Source: Gammaproteobacteria bacterium UBA4475 (GTDB lineage: Bacteria > Pseudomonadota > Gammaproteobacteria > Pseudomonadales > Azotimanducaceae). From it: DNA of 5,148 nt. The stretch is taken from NCBI GenBank assembly GCA_002389265.1, contig DGOD01000218.1, positions 9,957 to 15,104 of the forward strand, in the 5' to 3' direction. The position numbers were made by a program, and so were the translations under genes. Below, one piece after another: positions 1 to 5,104 of the stretch (positions within the stretch are counted from its first letter, which is position 1; the number at the start of each line of letters is the position of its first letter). Below the pieces are notes generated by a model. The model had not been told where the DNA came from. It made no database searches and saw only the letters and a list, made by a program, of their open reading frames with translations.

Positions 1-114
1 GTCGTCGTCGGCGACACAGTTGGTGACCCGTTCAAGGATACTTCGGGCCCAGCCATGAACATCTTGATCAACGTTATGGCGATTGTCAGCCTGGTTATAG
101 CGCCGCTGTTGTAA
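1..114 (+). CDS. hppA: Membrane-bound ion-translocating pyrophosphatase, C-terminal end only
   Basis: This is the last 37 codons plus the TAA stop of a gene that begins outside the window. The visible protein contains [14 protein letters not shown] followed by a hydrophobic final helix ending in APLL. That motif is the conserved C-terminal signature of membrane pyrophosphatases (H+-PPase/V-PPase family), in which its Asp and Lys residues belong to the pyrophosphate and Mg binding site. Family members are integral inner-membrane proteins of about 16 helices that couple PPi hydrolysis to H+ or Na+ pumping. The residues that separate K+-dependent from K+-independent types, and those that decide the pumped ion, lie upstream and cannot be seen. 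An intrinsic terminator follows 21 bp after the stop, so this gene ends its own transcript. The family call is very secure; the subtype is unknown. Confidence 0.95.
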   Translation, partial: VVVGDTVGDPFKDTSGPAMNILINVMAIVSLVIAPLL

Positions 115-135
115 GGCGCGCTATCAGGTATAAAG

Positions 136-161
136 AAAGCGGGCTTAAGCCCGCTTTTTTT
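136..161 (+). terminator. Rho-independent terminator after hppA
   Basis: A perfect inverted repeat (136-146 with 147-157) forms a GC-rich stem AGCGGGC/GCCCGCT with a TTAA loop and flanking A/T pairs. It is followed at once by a run of T (155-161). Preceding A residues mean it could also work from the other strand, but the only gene ending here is hppA. It separates hppA from the dehydrogenase gene downstream. Confidence 0.93.
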
Positions 162-172
162 ATATCTTAAAT

Positions 173-202
173 AAGACCACTCAACTCAATGATCTCTATA
201 AT
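173..202 (+). promoter_or_regulatory. Candidate sigma70 promoter of the dehydrogenase gene
   Basis: A perfect TATAAT (-10) lies at 197-202, 34 bp before the start codon at 237. The best -35 at 18-bp spacing is AAGACC (173-178), which matches TTGACA only in its central GAC, so the promoter would be weak or activator-dependent. The hppA terminator just upstream makes an independent promoter necessary here, which supports the call. Transcription would begin near 209, leaving a leader of about 28 nt. Confidence 0.45.
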
Positions 203-236
203 GGCAGCTTCATTGTCATTCTTATAGACAGCCTTT

Positions 237-1193
237 ATGACGACAACAATACACAAAACAACACCCCCTCGACTCCACGTCTATTTGGTTGCTGATGAAG
301 TCGCATTTCACTTTTCAGCAGATCACCACCAACTGTTACAACAGCTACTGCCTGGGTGGGAGATTATTAAACTGACCAGCGAAGCTGAACTACTGCAGGC
401 ATTACCCGAGATAGAAGTGCTCGACACCTGGCGGTTCGATGCCAGCTGGTACGCCAAGGCGCCGGCTCTGAAGCAAATTTTCACTCCAGCCGCAGGTCAT
501 GACTGGATTCAGCAGGACCCTGACGGCAAGGTGATTATTTCACAGGGCACTTTTCACGGCAGCATGATCGCAGAAACCATGCTGGGACTGATGCTGCACT
601 TCAATCGCCGTATCAGCGCCATGCTTGCCTTGCAGCAGCAGCACCAGTGGGATCGAAACCAACAGCAAAGCTCACCGCTACTCAGTAGCCAAACGGTGGT
701 CATCATCGGTTACGGTAGCATCGGTAAATTCTGCGCTCGCTATCTGACGCAACTTGGTACTCGTGTTTATGCTCACCGGCGATCCTGTTCCAGCGGTATT
801 GATCCGGATTCCGGCGCTGAATATATCCCCGCCGAATCACTGAATGACCGCCTCGCTGAGGCTGACCACGTTGTTCTGCTTTTGCCCGGCGGCGAGCAAA
901 CCCAAGGATTCATGAACCGTGAGCGCCTCAAGTCGATCAAAACAGGGGCTTATCTCTATAATTTTGGCCGTGGCACCACCTTACCCACAGCAAGCTTGCT
1001 CTGGGCATTAACCCATACCGGTATTCAAGGCGCGGGCCTTGATGTCACTGAAGTTGAACCGTTGCCCGCCGACTCGCCATTATGGGACCATCCAGATGTT
1101 GTCGTGCTACCCCACTCCGCCTGCATATTCAAAGAGTACATGAGTTTACATATCCAGGAGCTCAGAACCCTGTTGGGCAAGGTTCAGGCCTAG
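237..1193 (+). CDS. D-2-hydroxyacid dehydrogenase, probably NADPH-linked
   Basis: This 318-residue protein has the usual length of the D-isomer-specific 2-hydroxyacid dehydrogenase family, cytosolic enzymes that interconvert 2-oxoacids and D-2-hydroxyacids. The Rossmann dinucleotide motif GYGSIG is at 158-163. The full catalytic set is present: Arg245 in FGRG, Glu274 in EVEPLP and His293 in LPHSA. After the second strand of the nucleotide fold the sequence reads YAHRRS (178-183), with no acidic residue where NAD-specific members carry Asp; the two arginines suggest a preference for NADP(H). The substrate loop is PAAGHDW (84-90), not the common VGxDxID type, so the protein belongs to a less-studied branch, and its substrate (glyoxylate, hydroxypyruvate or another oxoacid) cannot be named. 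An in-frame stop at 225-227 rules out a longer start. No good Shine-Dalgarno precedes the ATG. Its 3' end faces the channel gene with only 11 bp between. Confidence 0.9.
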   Translation: MTTTIHKTTPPRLHVYLVADEVAFHFSADHHQLLQQLLPGWEIIKLTSEAELLQALPEIEVLDTWRFDASWYAKAPALKQIFTPAAGHDWIQQDPDGKVIISQGTFHGSMIAETMLGLMLHFNRRISAMLALQQQHQWDRNQQQSSPLLSSQTVVIIGYGSIGKFCARYLTQLGTRVYAHRRSCSSGIDPDSGAEYIPAESLNDRLAEADHVVLLLPGGEQTQGFMNRERLKSIKTGAYLYNFGRGTTLPTASLLWALTHTGIQGAGLDVTEVEPLPADSPLWDHPDVVVLPHSACIFKEYMSLHIQELRTLLGKVQA

Positions 1194-1204
1194 TTTTCCC
1201 CGCC

Positions 1205-1630
1205 CTATGACTCATGCCAGAATCGAGACATCTCGACATAGAGAAAGGATGCGGTCCAGCCGATCAGCACGAGTCCGGTCAGTGACTCAAGGCCCGCGGT
1301 GAAGCGTATATCACCTAACGGTTCTACATCGCCATAGCCTAGGGACGTATAGTTGGTGAACGAAAAATAAACACAATCGAGTAGCGATCCGTCAAAGTTG
1401 CCCTGCAAGGAGCCAAATTTTTGGCTCCTCAACATATAATAGTAACCCCAACCAAATAGCCATATTTCGGCGACGTGGGCGCAGAGCGCTCCATAGATAC
1501 CCACGACGATGCGCATTCGGTGGGCGATACTCAGCCGCGGAATAAATACCGACAACAACCTGAGACTTTCATAATGAACGATGACCGCCAACGTAATGAG
1601 CAAACCATTGATCAGATAGATGCCGAGCAT
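1205..1630 (-). CDS. Small potassium-channel-like membrane protein (one pore domain)
   Basis: This 141-residue inner-membrane protein has about three hydrophobic segments (roughly 2-26, 40-66 and 106-134). Before the last lies a pore loop with TSLGYGD at 95-101. GYGD is the K+ selectivity filter; compared with KcsA TTVGYGD, the second Thr is Ser and the Val is Leu, both mild changes. This matches the two-helix ion channel family (Ion_trans_2), with an additional N-terminal helix. No cytoplasmic RCK/TrkA or cyclic-nucleotide domain follows, because the protein ends soon after the inner helix, so any gating signal is unknown. Such channels work as tetramers passing K+. The start has an excellent Shine-Dalgarno. 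The gene lies 48 bp after the phosphofructokinase on the same strand, so co-transcription is likely. I see no terminator in the 11 bp before the convergent dehydrogenase. Selectivity and function have not been shown. Confidence 0.85.
   Translation of the reverse strand: MLGIYLINGLLITLAVIVHYESLRLLSVFIPRLSIAHRMRIVVGIYGALCAHVAEIWLFGWGYYYMLRSQKFGSLQGNFDGSLLDCVYFSFTNYTSLGYGDVEPLGDIRFTAGLESLTGLVLIGWTASFLYVEMSRFWHES
1409..1428. repeat. Perfect inverted repeat inside the channel gene
   Basis: Nine-base arms GGAGCCAAA and TTTGGCTCC flank a two-base centre. It lies in the coding region for residues about 68-74, the linker between the second hydrophobic segment and the pore loop. In the channel mRNA it could form a tight hairpin. 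It may be chance, a translation pause or a protein-binding site; the sequence does not decide. Confidence 0.6.
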
Positions 1631-1634
1631 GCCA

Positions 1635-1643
1635 ACCTCCTTT
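1635..1643 (-). promoter_or_regulatory. Strong ribosome binding site of the channel gene
   Basis: On the - strand AAAGGAGGT lies immediately upstream of the ATG, with 5 nt between the core GGAGG and the start. It is a near-perfect complement to the 16S rRNA tail and the strongest site in this window. It fixes the channel start at 1630. Confidence 0.85.
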
Positions 1644-1662
1644 TCTGCTCAATCAGGCTCGC

Positions 1663-1692
1663 GTCAATCAACAATAAGTCAATCAACAATAA
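1663..1692. repeat. 15-bp perfect tandem duplication across the phosphofructokinase stop codon
   Basis: The unit GTCAATCAACAATAA (+ strand) occurs twice head to tail, at 1663-1677 and 1678-1692. Read on the - strand, the copy at 1678-1692 holds the last codons Ile-Val-Asp and the TGA stop of the phosphofructokinase. The second copy repeats Ile-Val-Asp-TGA in the same frame just after it. Since 15 is a multiple of three, readthrough of the first stop would add only Leu-Ile-Val-Asp before a second TGA. It looks like a simple slippage duplication. Confidence 0.95.
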
Positions 1693-2938
1693 ACCGCGGC
1701 AGCTTTTTGGGGACTAACTGATTTTTCATACGAACGTAAGCCGGCAGCCCATTGACATAGGGCGGGTAATCTTCGCCTCTGATTAATGGCGCCAGGTAGT
1801 CCACGGCACGTGGCGTAATTCCAAAGCCATCCCTGGTAATAAAACCTCGCGGCATTTTCTTTTCAATATTAGCCACCTTCGACAAAGCCACCTCGCCAAT
1901 TGACCATGTGTATTTTTTCGTCTTGGCGCGAACAATCGTTGGCATAACCGCGTTCTTGCCGGCTGCAGCAAATTCTACCGCAGCCTGACCCACGGCATAG
2001 GCCTGCTCCACATCTGTGGCTGAGGCAATATGTCTTGCGGCACGCTGGAGATAATCTGCCACTGACCAGTGACACTTAAACCCATGTTCCAGCTTGATCA
2101 TATCCACCAGAGACGGCGCCACGCCGCCCAATTGCGTGTGTCCGAAAGCATCCTTCAGGCCAGCATCCGCAACGAAGCTACCATCCGCGTACTGAGCACC
2201 TTCGGAAGCGACGATAACGCAGTAACCGACTTTTTTAACGGTCTGCGCCACACGCTTGAGAAATGCCTGCTTATCAAACGCAATTTCAGGAAACAATATA
2301 ATATGGGGGGGTGCCAGAGGGTCGTCTTTGGCGAGCCCAGCGGCGGCAGCAATCCAGCCGGCATGCCGACCCATGACTTCCAGAACAAATATTTTTGTTG
2401 AACTTGCCGCCATCGACGCGACGTCCAAACCCGCTTCTCGAGTCGACACCGCCACATACTTAGCAACGGATCCAAACCCAGGCGAGCAATCCGTAAAGGG
2501 TAGATCATTGTCGACGGTCTTAGGGATCCCGATGCAGGTAATAGGGTAGCCCACGGACTGGCTGAATTCAGCCACCTTGTTTGCTGTATCTTGCGAGTCA
2601 CCACCACCATTGTAAAAAAAATAGCCTATGTTGTGGGCTTTAAAAACAGCTATTAATCGATCATATTCCGCACGGGCTTCGGCGGCAGACTTCAATTTGT
2701 ATCGGCATGATCCAAAGGCGCCTGCAGGGGTGTGTCGTAGACCCGCGATAGACTTCTTTGACTCTTTCGAGGTGTCAATCAACTCCTCACGCAAAGCCCC
2801 GATAATGCCATTTTTACCTGCCAGCACTTTACCGAACTGGCGATTTTTTTGAACCGCCTCAATCACACCACAGGCACTGGCATTGATCACCGCAGTGACG
2901 CCACCTGATTGGGCATAGAATACGTTTTTACCAGACAT
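1679..2938 (-). CDS. pfp: Pyrophosphate-type 6-phosphofructokinase (PPi-PFK)
   Basis: This 419-residue cytosolic enzyme is predicted to catalyse fructose 6-phosphate + PPi to and from fructose 1,6-bisphosphate + Pi, the reversible counterpart of ATP-dependent PFK. The N-terminal FYAQSGGVTAVINAS (7-21) is the phosphate loop of this group. GGGDS (111-115) aligns without gaps to GGDGS of E. coli PfkA, placing Asp114 where ATP enzymes have Gly104. PKTVDND (139-145) places Lys140 at the Gly124 position and keeps the catalytic Asp. Asp plus Lys at these sites is the known mark of PPi use. MGRHAGW (189-195) binds fructose 6-phosphate. The position of the Asp103 that binds Mg in ATP enzymes is Gly113 here. 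I chose the ATG at 2938 because AAAGGAAA precedes it by 7 nt and family members begin close to this point; an in-frame ATG seven codons upstream (2959) lacks a good binding site. It is followed by the channel gene 48 bp downstream. Use of PPi is predicted, not shown. Confidence 0.92.
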   Translation of the reverse strand: MSGKNVFYAQSGGVTAVINASACGVIEAVQKNRQFGKVLAGKNGIIGALREELIDTSKESKKSIAGLRHTPAGAFGSCRYKLKSAAEARAEYDRLIAVFKAHNIGYFFYNGGGDSQDTANKVAEFSQSVGYPITCIGIPKTVDNDLPFTDCSPGFGSVAKYVAVSTREAGLDVASMAASSTKIFVLEVMGRHAGWIAAAAGLAKDDPLAPPHIILFPEIAFDKQAFLKRVAQTVKKVGYCVIVASEGAQYADGSFVADAGLKDAFGHTQLGGVAPSLVDMIKLEHGFKCHWSVADYLQRAARHIASATDVEQAYAVGQAAVEFAAAGKNAVMPTIVRAKTKKYTWSIGEVALSKVANIEKKMPRGFITRDGFGITPRAVDYLAPLIRGEDYPPYVNGLPAYVRMKNQLVPKKLPRFIVD

Positions 2939-2943
2939 CTCAC

Positions 2944-2951
2944 TTTCCTTT
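2944..2951 (-). promoter_or_regulatory. Ribosome binding site that decides the phosphofructokinase start
   Basis: On the - strand AAAGGAAA lies upstream of the ATG at 2938, with 7 nt between AAGGA and the start. It lies inside the extension that would be made from the upstream in-frame ATG at 2959, which itself has only a weak purine stretch before it. This favours the shorter protein. Confidence 0.7.
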
Positions 2952-3043
2952 GAATTCATATATCTCGCACGGCCTCGCGCGATCAGCCTCGCAATTCAGC
3001 GGTGAAGCCTCTTCGCAGGCGGTTCCCCCTATCACACCCCAGC

Positions 3044-3049
3044 ATTATA
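3044..3049 (-). promoter_or_regulatory. Candidate -10 box of the phosphofructokinase promoter
   Basis: A perfect TATAAT occurs on the - strand, 106 bp before the chosen phosphofructokinase start. No good -35 lies 16-18 bp upstream, so it would need an activator or may be chance. Transcription would start near 3037 and give a leader of about 100 nt. It is the best -10 I see between the Usp genes and the phosphofructokinase. Confidence 0.3.
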
Positions 3050-3233
3050 AACCCCGGACTGCTCCTACGCACGGTTGTCGGAAACAAGTCTCTGACAGTC
3101 TGGGGAAGCCTCAGCTCCCCCTTGGTGGGTTTTATGGTTCTATCGCTAACGAATTAACGTATGGCGCGCGACGTCACCATGCTAATGACATGCCGGGCGA
3201 TAGTACAGGCATCTGTGGTTTTCGGTTCGAATA

Positions 3234-3261
3234 GGGGCGCCGCCGCGCACTGTGGCGCTCC
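3234..3261 (+). repeat. GC-rich inverted repeat in the non-coding gap
   Basis: GGGGCGCC (3234-3241) can pair with GGCGCTCC (3254-3261) over eight base pairs, including one G-U in the + strand RNA, around a 12-nt loop. A small GAGG/CCTC stem (3263-3274) follows directly. There is no T run after it. The strand is given as + because the G-U pair is possible only in that transcript; in the - strand RNA it becomes an A-C mismatch. Confidence 0.5.
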
Positions 3262-3324
3262 GGAGGCTGTCCTCTACGTCAACGTCGCTCGAGCCAGACT
3301 TTCAAGCATACGGAAAGACCCTCC

Positions 3325-3345
3325 CCATTGCTGCCTGAACAATGG
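3325..3345. repeat. Inverted repeat CCATTG/CAATGG in the non-coding gap
   Basis: Six-base perfect arms (3325-3330 and 3340-3345) surround a nine-base loop. On its own this is weak, but it is one of several stems in this gap. Confidence 0.35.
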
Positions 3346-3434
3346 CTTGGCTAAGATCATATCAAAGACGATGGACAAAATGAGAGCCACAGATAACGTT
3401 CAAGTAGCCCAGAAATGGATAGGCAATATGACCC

Positions 3435-3450
3435 ATGCTCTGAGGAGCAT
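3435..3450. repeat. Inverted repeat ATGCTC/GAGCAT with tetraloop
   Basis: Six-base perfect arms (3435-3440 and 3445-3450) flank a four-base TGAG centre. It is a compact hairpin in either transcript and lies 22 bp before the longer stem at 3473-3510. Confidence 0.45.
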
Positions 3451-3472
3451 CGCCGGAAAACTTAAAGCTTAC

Positions 3473-3510
3473 CGAGCAGCAACGAGCCCATGCTTAGCTC
3501 GCTGTGCTCG
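3473..3510. repeat. Two-part inverted repeat CGAGCA...TGCTCG
   Basis: The outer arms CGAGCA (3473-3478) and TGCTCG (3505-3510) pair over six bases. The inner arms CGAGC (3483-3487) and GCTCG (3497-3501) pair over five more, with a small internal loop between and a nine-base apical loop. This is the largest foldable element in the gap. No T run flanks it on either side. Confidence 0.5.
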
Positions 3511-3571
3511 GCGCCTTATTGGATAGCCCTTGAACTGACTCGCAAACCTGTTCCTGTGAGCCTAAGGCGCC

Positions 3572-4015
3572 TTACTCGCCAACGCGAACAGCCAGCACAT
3601 CGCAAGTCGCACCATGGAGTACGCTATTGGCCGTCGAACCGAGCAGAAGCTTTAAACCCGACTGGCCATGGGTTCCCATCACGATCAGGTCAATGTTCTT
3701 CTCTTTTGCCAGCTCATGAATTTCCGTCGCTGGCCGGCCTTCTCGTGTAATGCAGCTTTCTGGCGGTAACGATAACCGGGCACCGGTCTCAGCCATTTTT
3801 TTCTGTGCTTCCTGCCGGATGCTGGTTTCAAGCATCACCACCTGATCACTCCAACTCATGCCATCCGCAGCATAGGCCATCACCAATGGCTCATTAACAT
3901 GAACCAAAATAACTTCTGCCTCATTTACTTTGGCAATGCTGGTACCTTTCTCTATGACTTCCGCATTATCACCCTGAAAATCAAGGGCGATCAGAATTTT
4001 TTTATAGCTAGACAT
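3572..4015 (-). CDS. Universal stress protein, single domain
   Basis: This 147-residue cytosolic protein has the usual length of the UspA family, small alpha/beta proteins that support survival of starvation and other stresses; many bind ATP. It begins SYKKILIALDF, with the conserved first strand and Asp12. The nucleotide-binding signature is near the C-terminus: GTHG (114-117), then eight residues, then Gly126-Ser127. The classic pattern has nine residues in that spacer. The text GLKLLLGSTANSVLH resembles Usp proteins of pseudomonad-like bacteria, so ATP binding is plausible but untested. I chose the ATG at 4015 because AAGGA precedes it by 7 nt; a GTG twelve codons upstream keeps the frame open but would place that site inside the gene. 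It lies 141 bp downstream of the uspE-like gene on the same strand, so shared regulation is likely. No clear terminator follows. Confidence 0.92.
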   Translation of the reverse strand: MSSYKKILIALDFQGDNAEVIEKGTSIAKVNEAEVILVHVNEPLVMAYAADGMSWSDQVVMLETSIRQEAQKKMAETGARLSLPPESCITREGRPATEIHELAKEKNIDLIVMGTHGQSGLKLLLGSTANSVLHGATCDVLAVRVGE

Positions 4016-4022
4016 AGCATTT

Positions 4023-4027
4023 TCCTT
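4023..4027 (-). promoter_or_regulatory. Ribosome binding site that decides the single-domain Usp start
   Basis: AAGGA on the - strand lies 7 nt before the ATG at 4015. It sits in a short palindrome CCTTAAGG (4024-4031). Its position supports the 147-residue protein over a longer GTG-started form. Confidence 0.7.
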
Positions 4028-4042
4028 AAGGGTTTTTGTCAC

Positions 4043-4067
4043 CTGTGGCACCTTGCCCTACCCACAG
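4043..4067 (-). repeat. Possible stem-loop in the single-domain Usp leader
   Basis: CTGTGG and CCACAG form six-base perfect arms around a 13-base loop, 28 bp upstream of the start codon, in the 141-bp space after the uspE-like gene. It could be a leader hairpin or a regulator site, or chance. I found no convincing promoter boxes in this space. Confidence 0.3.
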
Positions 4068-4156
4068 AATCTTCAGCCACATGGGTCTTTCCAGACTTGT
4101 TTAACTTTACTTGCAAATTTCGGTTCTAAAATCGCCATACGACAACGGCTCAAATT

Positions 4157-5068
4157 TCAAGATGCGCTCTTATCGGTAAGCGGTGATGCGAAATCATCAG
4201 GCTTGATAATCAGCGCATCACTGAGCAGATAGTCGATGACTTTTTCAGTCGTGCTGCCAATAAACACCTCTGAAATGATGCTCCTGGAGATGGCACCCAT
4301 GACCACCATATCTGCCGAAAGGTCTTTTTCGAGTTTTTTCAGACCAAATTCTGGCGCCTCTTCGAGCAGGTGGATTTGTGCCGCCGGTAGATCGAACTCA
4401 CTGACTAGTTCCGCCAGTGCTTGTTTGTGCTCAAGTTTCGCCTGCTTCAAGTAAGAGCCAGAGAGAGGTATCTGGCTGTAAGAGTGAACCACATGGACCA
4501 CTCCTTGCATTGATTGGGCAAGATCAAAGGCCACATGTAATATTTTATGGTCGAGACCCTGCGGTTTATGTCTTGCGTGCTTAGGATCGACGGCAGCCAG
4601 AAAGATTGGGGTTGCCTGCCAAGGCTTTTCTTTCACTAAGAGCAAAGGCATGGGGCAACAACGAATCAGCTGCCAATCATCATTGCTCAGGAATAACCTG
4701 GAAAGTGCTGAATGTTGACGGGTGTGGCGTACGACCAAATCAACGCCAGCTGCTATCGCCGCCATCACGATGGCTTTATAGCCTGGATGACCCCAGACCG
4801 TTTGGGTGTCGACAGTCAGGCCTTGCTGCCGAAGAGGCTCGGCCAGCGCCTCAAGAACCACTTTTCGCTCGGCCAAATACTCTTCACGTAAACGGACTAA
4901 GTCGACAGCGTCAAAATAGTAGCCTTCCACAAGATAGTCGGTGTAGTCACAAGCCAGCAGAATAAGATCGAAATCTTCACGATGCGCTAACACCAAGACC
5001 TTATCGAGTGCAGGTTGACTCTCCTGCTCAGGATCCACCACCACCAGGACTTTTTTCAACTTCAACAT
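4157..5068 (-). CDS. uspE: Tandem-domain universal stress protein, UspE-like
   Basis: This 303-residue cytosolic protein consists of two Usp domains in tandem (about 1-146 and 152-292), as in E. coli UspE, which it resembles along its whole length. Shared stretches include LVVVDPEQESQPAL near the start, DLVVRHTRQHSALSRLF with DWQLIRCCPMPLLLVKEKPW at the end of domain 1, and the closing VIDYLLSDALIIKPDDF. UspE is linked to stress resistance, motility and adhesion in E. coli; that role here is inference. Domain 1 has no G-2x-G-9x-G(S/T) signature and probably does not bind ATP. Domain 2 keeps the pattern in altered form: Gly258, Ser261 in place of the second Gly, nine residues, Gly271-Ser272. 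GAGGTGG lies 5 nt before the ATG and supports the start. The gene lies upstream of the single-domain Usp gene on the same strand. Confidence 0.9.
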   Translation of the reverse strand: MLKLKKVLVVVDPEQESQPALDKVLVLAHREDFDLILLACDYTDYLVEGYYFDAVDLVRLREEYLAERKVVLEALAEPLRQQGLTVDTQTVWGHPGYKAIVMAAIAAGVDLVVRHTRQHSALSRLFLSNDDWQLIRCCPMPLLLVKEKPWQATPIFLAAVDPKHARHKPQGLDHKILHVAFDLAQSMQGVVHVVHSYSQIPLSGSYLKQAKLEHKQALAELVSEFDLPAAQIHLLEEAPEFGLKKLEKDLSADMVVMGAISRSIISEVFIGSTTEKVIDYLLSDALIIKPDDFASPLTDKSAS

Positions 5069-5073
5069 TCATA

Positions 5074-5080
5074 CCACCTC
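5074..5080 (-). promoter_or_regulatory. Ribosome binding site of the uspE-like gene
   Basis: GAGGTGG on the - strand ends 5 nt before the ATG at 5068. An overlapping ATG at the -4 position is out of frame and leads nowhere useful. The site supports the chosen start. Confidence 0.7.
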
Positions 5081-5104
5081 GAATAATAACCAGCGGGTCA
5101 TCGA

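Larger units (their letters stand above)
2960..3571. other. Long non-coding gap with several inverted repeats
   Basis: No reading frame here resembles a known protein. The longest open stretches on the + strand have low-complexity, Cys/Arg-rich translations typical of non-coding DNA and no credible ribosome binding sites. The part near 2939-3060 is the phosphofructokinase leader with a candidate promoter. The rest contains perfect or near-perfect stem-loops: 3102-3120, 3234-3261, 3325-3345, 3435-3450 and 3473-3510, with a palindrome TAAGGCGCCTTA at 3563-3574 over the uspA stop. None is followed by a T run, so they are not ordinary terminators. It could hold a structured RNA, a decayed gene, or the 3' untranslated region of uspA. 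I cannot tell which. Confidence 0.6.

Noticed and set aside
2155..2610. Long open frames on both strands inside the phosphofructokinase gene
   Set aside because: They overlap a gene with clear catalytic motifs, and their Arg/Trp/Ser-rich or low-complexity translations are what shifted frames of a real gene give.
3102..3134. Stem GGGGA/TCCCC followed by TTTT, as a possible terminator
   Set aside because: The T run is 13 bases past the stem and only four long, and no gene on the + strand ends upstream. It is kept only as one of the stems in the gap.
3224..3232. GGTTCGAAT, resembling the T-loop of a tRNA or tmRNA
   Set aside because: The flanking bases do not pair as a T-stem, and no acceptor stem, anticodon arm or CCA end can be found around it.
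2950..3234. A 94-codon open frame on the + strand starting over the phosphofructokinase 5' end
   Set aside because: It begins inside the leader of the opposite-strand gene, has no ribosome binding site and its translation resembles no protein I know.
3140..3290. Possible integron attC-like site near TAACG repeats
   Set aside because: The paired core sites and the complementary ends that define attC are not present.
3274..3360. A 28-codon open frame on the - strand with a short hydrophobic stretch just upstream
   Set aside because: No Shine-Dalgarno before the ATG; the hydrophobic residues lie mostly before the start codon and a stop cuts the frame soon above it.
3161..3526. A 121-codon open frame on the + strand in the non-coding gap
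   Set aside because: No ribosome binding site, no recognisable domain, and a Cys/Arg/Ala-rich composition with no domain pattern. Overlapping frames nearby look the same. I keep a small doubt because the gap is otherwise unexplained.
4606..4965. A 119-codon open frame on the + strand within the uspE-like gene
   Set aside because: It is antisense to a well-supported two-domain Usp gene and has no recognisable motif.
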